From contig OY718807.1 of assembly GCA_963070105.1 (NCBI GenBank), positions 1,116,001 through 1,180,000 of the forward strand: DNA of 64,000 nt, read 5' to 3'. Origin of the DNA: Litomosoides sigmodontis (lineage: Eukaryota > Nematoda > Chromadorea > Rhabditida > Onchocercidae). Numbering within the stretch: position 1 is the first letter of the stretch; every line of letters begins with the position of its first letter. The notes beneath the pieces were generated by a model. It made no database searches and was not told the origin of the DNA. It saw only the letters and a program-made list of their open reading frames with translations. Shown here piece after piece: positions 63,901 to 64,000 of this stretch. A program made the position numbers and the translations under genes.

Positions 63901-64000
63901 CTGTCTTAACAAAGAAATCGAAAAAAAATTGCTAAATAGCAAATGATCCTGTAAAACAAAAGAAAGAGTATCATAATTTACATGCGAAGTAATGTGCTTG
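54903..64000 (-). CDS. DOCK-D (zizimin, DOCK9/10/11-like) guanine-nucleotide exchange factor, 5' end outside window
   Basis: Activates Rho-family GTPases (Cdc42 for this subfamily) through its C-terminal DHR-2 domain. About twenty exons are visible from 63660 down to TAG at 54903-54905. Upstream part: RFSQELLFRIEQLIEKIVPL (about 63530-63655), NRGSVFSWIHHIVE (about 63250-63320), SYCKHHFPVGLLYQELNASL (about 61970-62150) and FIYLLRIALDFFRYHGK (about 60510-60600). DHR-2: AALRSAWFETLAETHIRDRW and AAVCEAHVIAIIGREL (57500-57680), KRHLGTYFKVLFYGSKHFG (about 56815-56930), AYVQMMHIEPC then NIRDFFYEVS (ending at 55930), EDSFPNTRRRSR and LSPLELACDKL (about 55515-55728), LLLQGAIQPT, the nucleotide-sensor region VNVGPLAYAEAF (about 55300-55345), and EANEAAIGEDQIEYHNMLK in the last exon. 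The AYIQVTH, EEQCKRRTILT and VNAGPLAYARAF features of DOCK9/10 align best with subfamily D. The PH and DHR-1 domains would lie beyond position 64000. Confidence 0.9.

Overview
The window reads as nuclear DNA of a nematode, most likely a filarial or related spirurid worm. It is strongly AT-rich. Genes are split into many exons of 50-200 bases by introns of roughly 100-400 bases with nematode-style TTTTCAG or TTTTAG acceptors. One gene carries a major-sperm-protein (MSP) domain, and several plus-strand start codons sit a few bases after an acceptor-like AG, as expected for spliced-leader trans-splicing. No bacterial, Wolbachia, plasmid, CRISPR or transposon gene was recognised. The genus is an inference; no rRNA or other marker is present.

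Layout. (1) 1.6-12.8 kb, minus: a kinesin-3 motor of the KIF13/klp-4 type. (2) 12.8-20.5 kb: a gene-poor stretch with GA, AATC and CATC microsatellites and a pyrimidine-rich tract. (3) 20.5-21.0 kb, minus: a small unassigned candidate exon pair beside a palindromic CRE-like site. (4) 22.6-24.1 kb, minus: a five-exon Rho-family protein whose P-loop, switch II and NKxD motifs are all altered and which has no CAAX box; this is the most unusual gene here. (5) 24.8-30.0 kb, minus: a type II membrane ectonucleotide pyrophosphatase/phosphodiesterase (ENPP). (6) 34.5-42.9 kb, plus: a long coiled-coil protein that I do not recognise. (7) 45.2-47.3 kb, plus: an MSP-domain protein with an extra C-terminal tail. 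(8) 49.4-52.3 kb, plus: an LRRC59-type ER leucine-rich-repeat protein with an enlarged C-terminal part. (9) 54.9 kb to the right edge, minus: the C-terminal part of a DOCK-D (zizimin) guanine-nucleotide exchange factor, cut off at its 5' end.

The genes do not form a pathway cluster. Several deal with the cytoskeleton or membranes: a cargo kinesin, a Rho-like protein and a DOCK exchange factor for Rho-family GTPases. Nothing shows that they act together. The coiled-coil, MSP and LRRC59 genes lie head-to-tail on the plus strand about 2 kb apart and could share transcription, but this is unproven. Exon models were made by eye from reading frames, GT/AG sites, phase and remembered family sequences; most internal boundaries of the largest genes are approximate.
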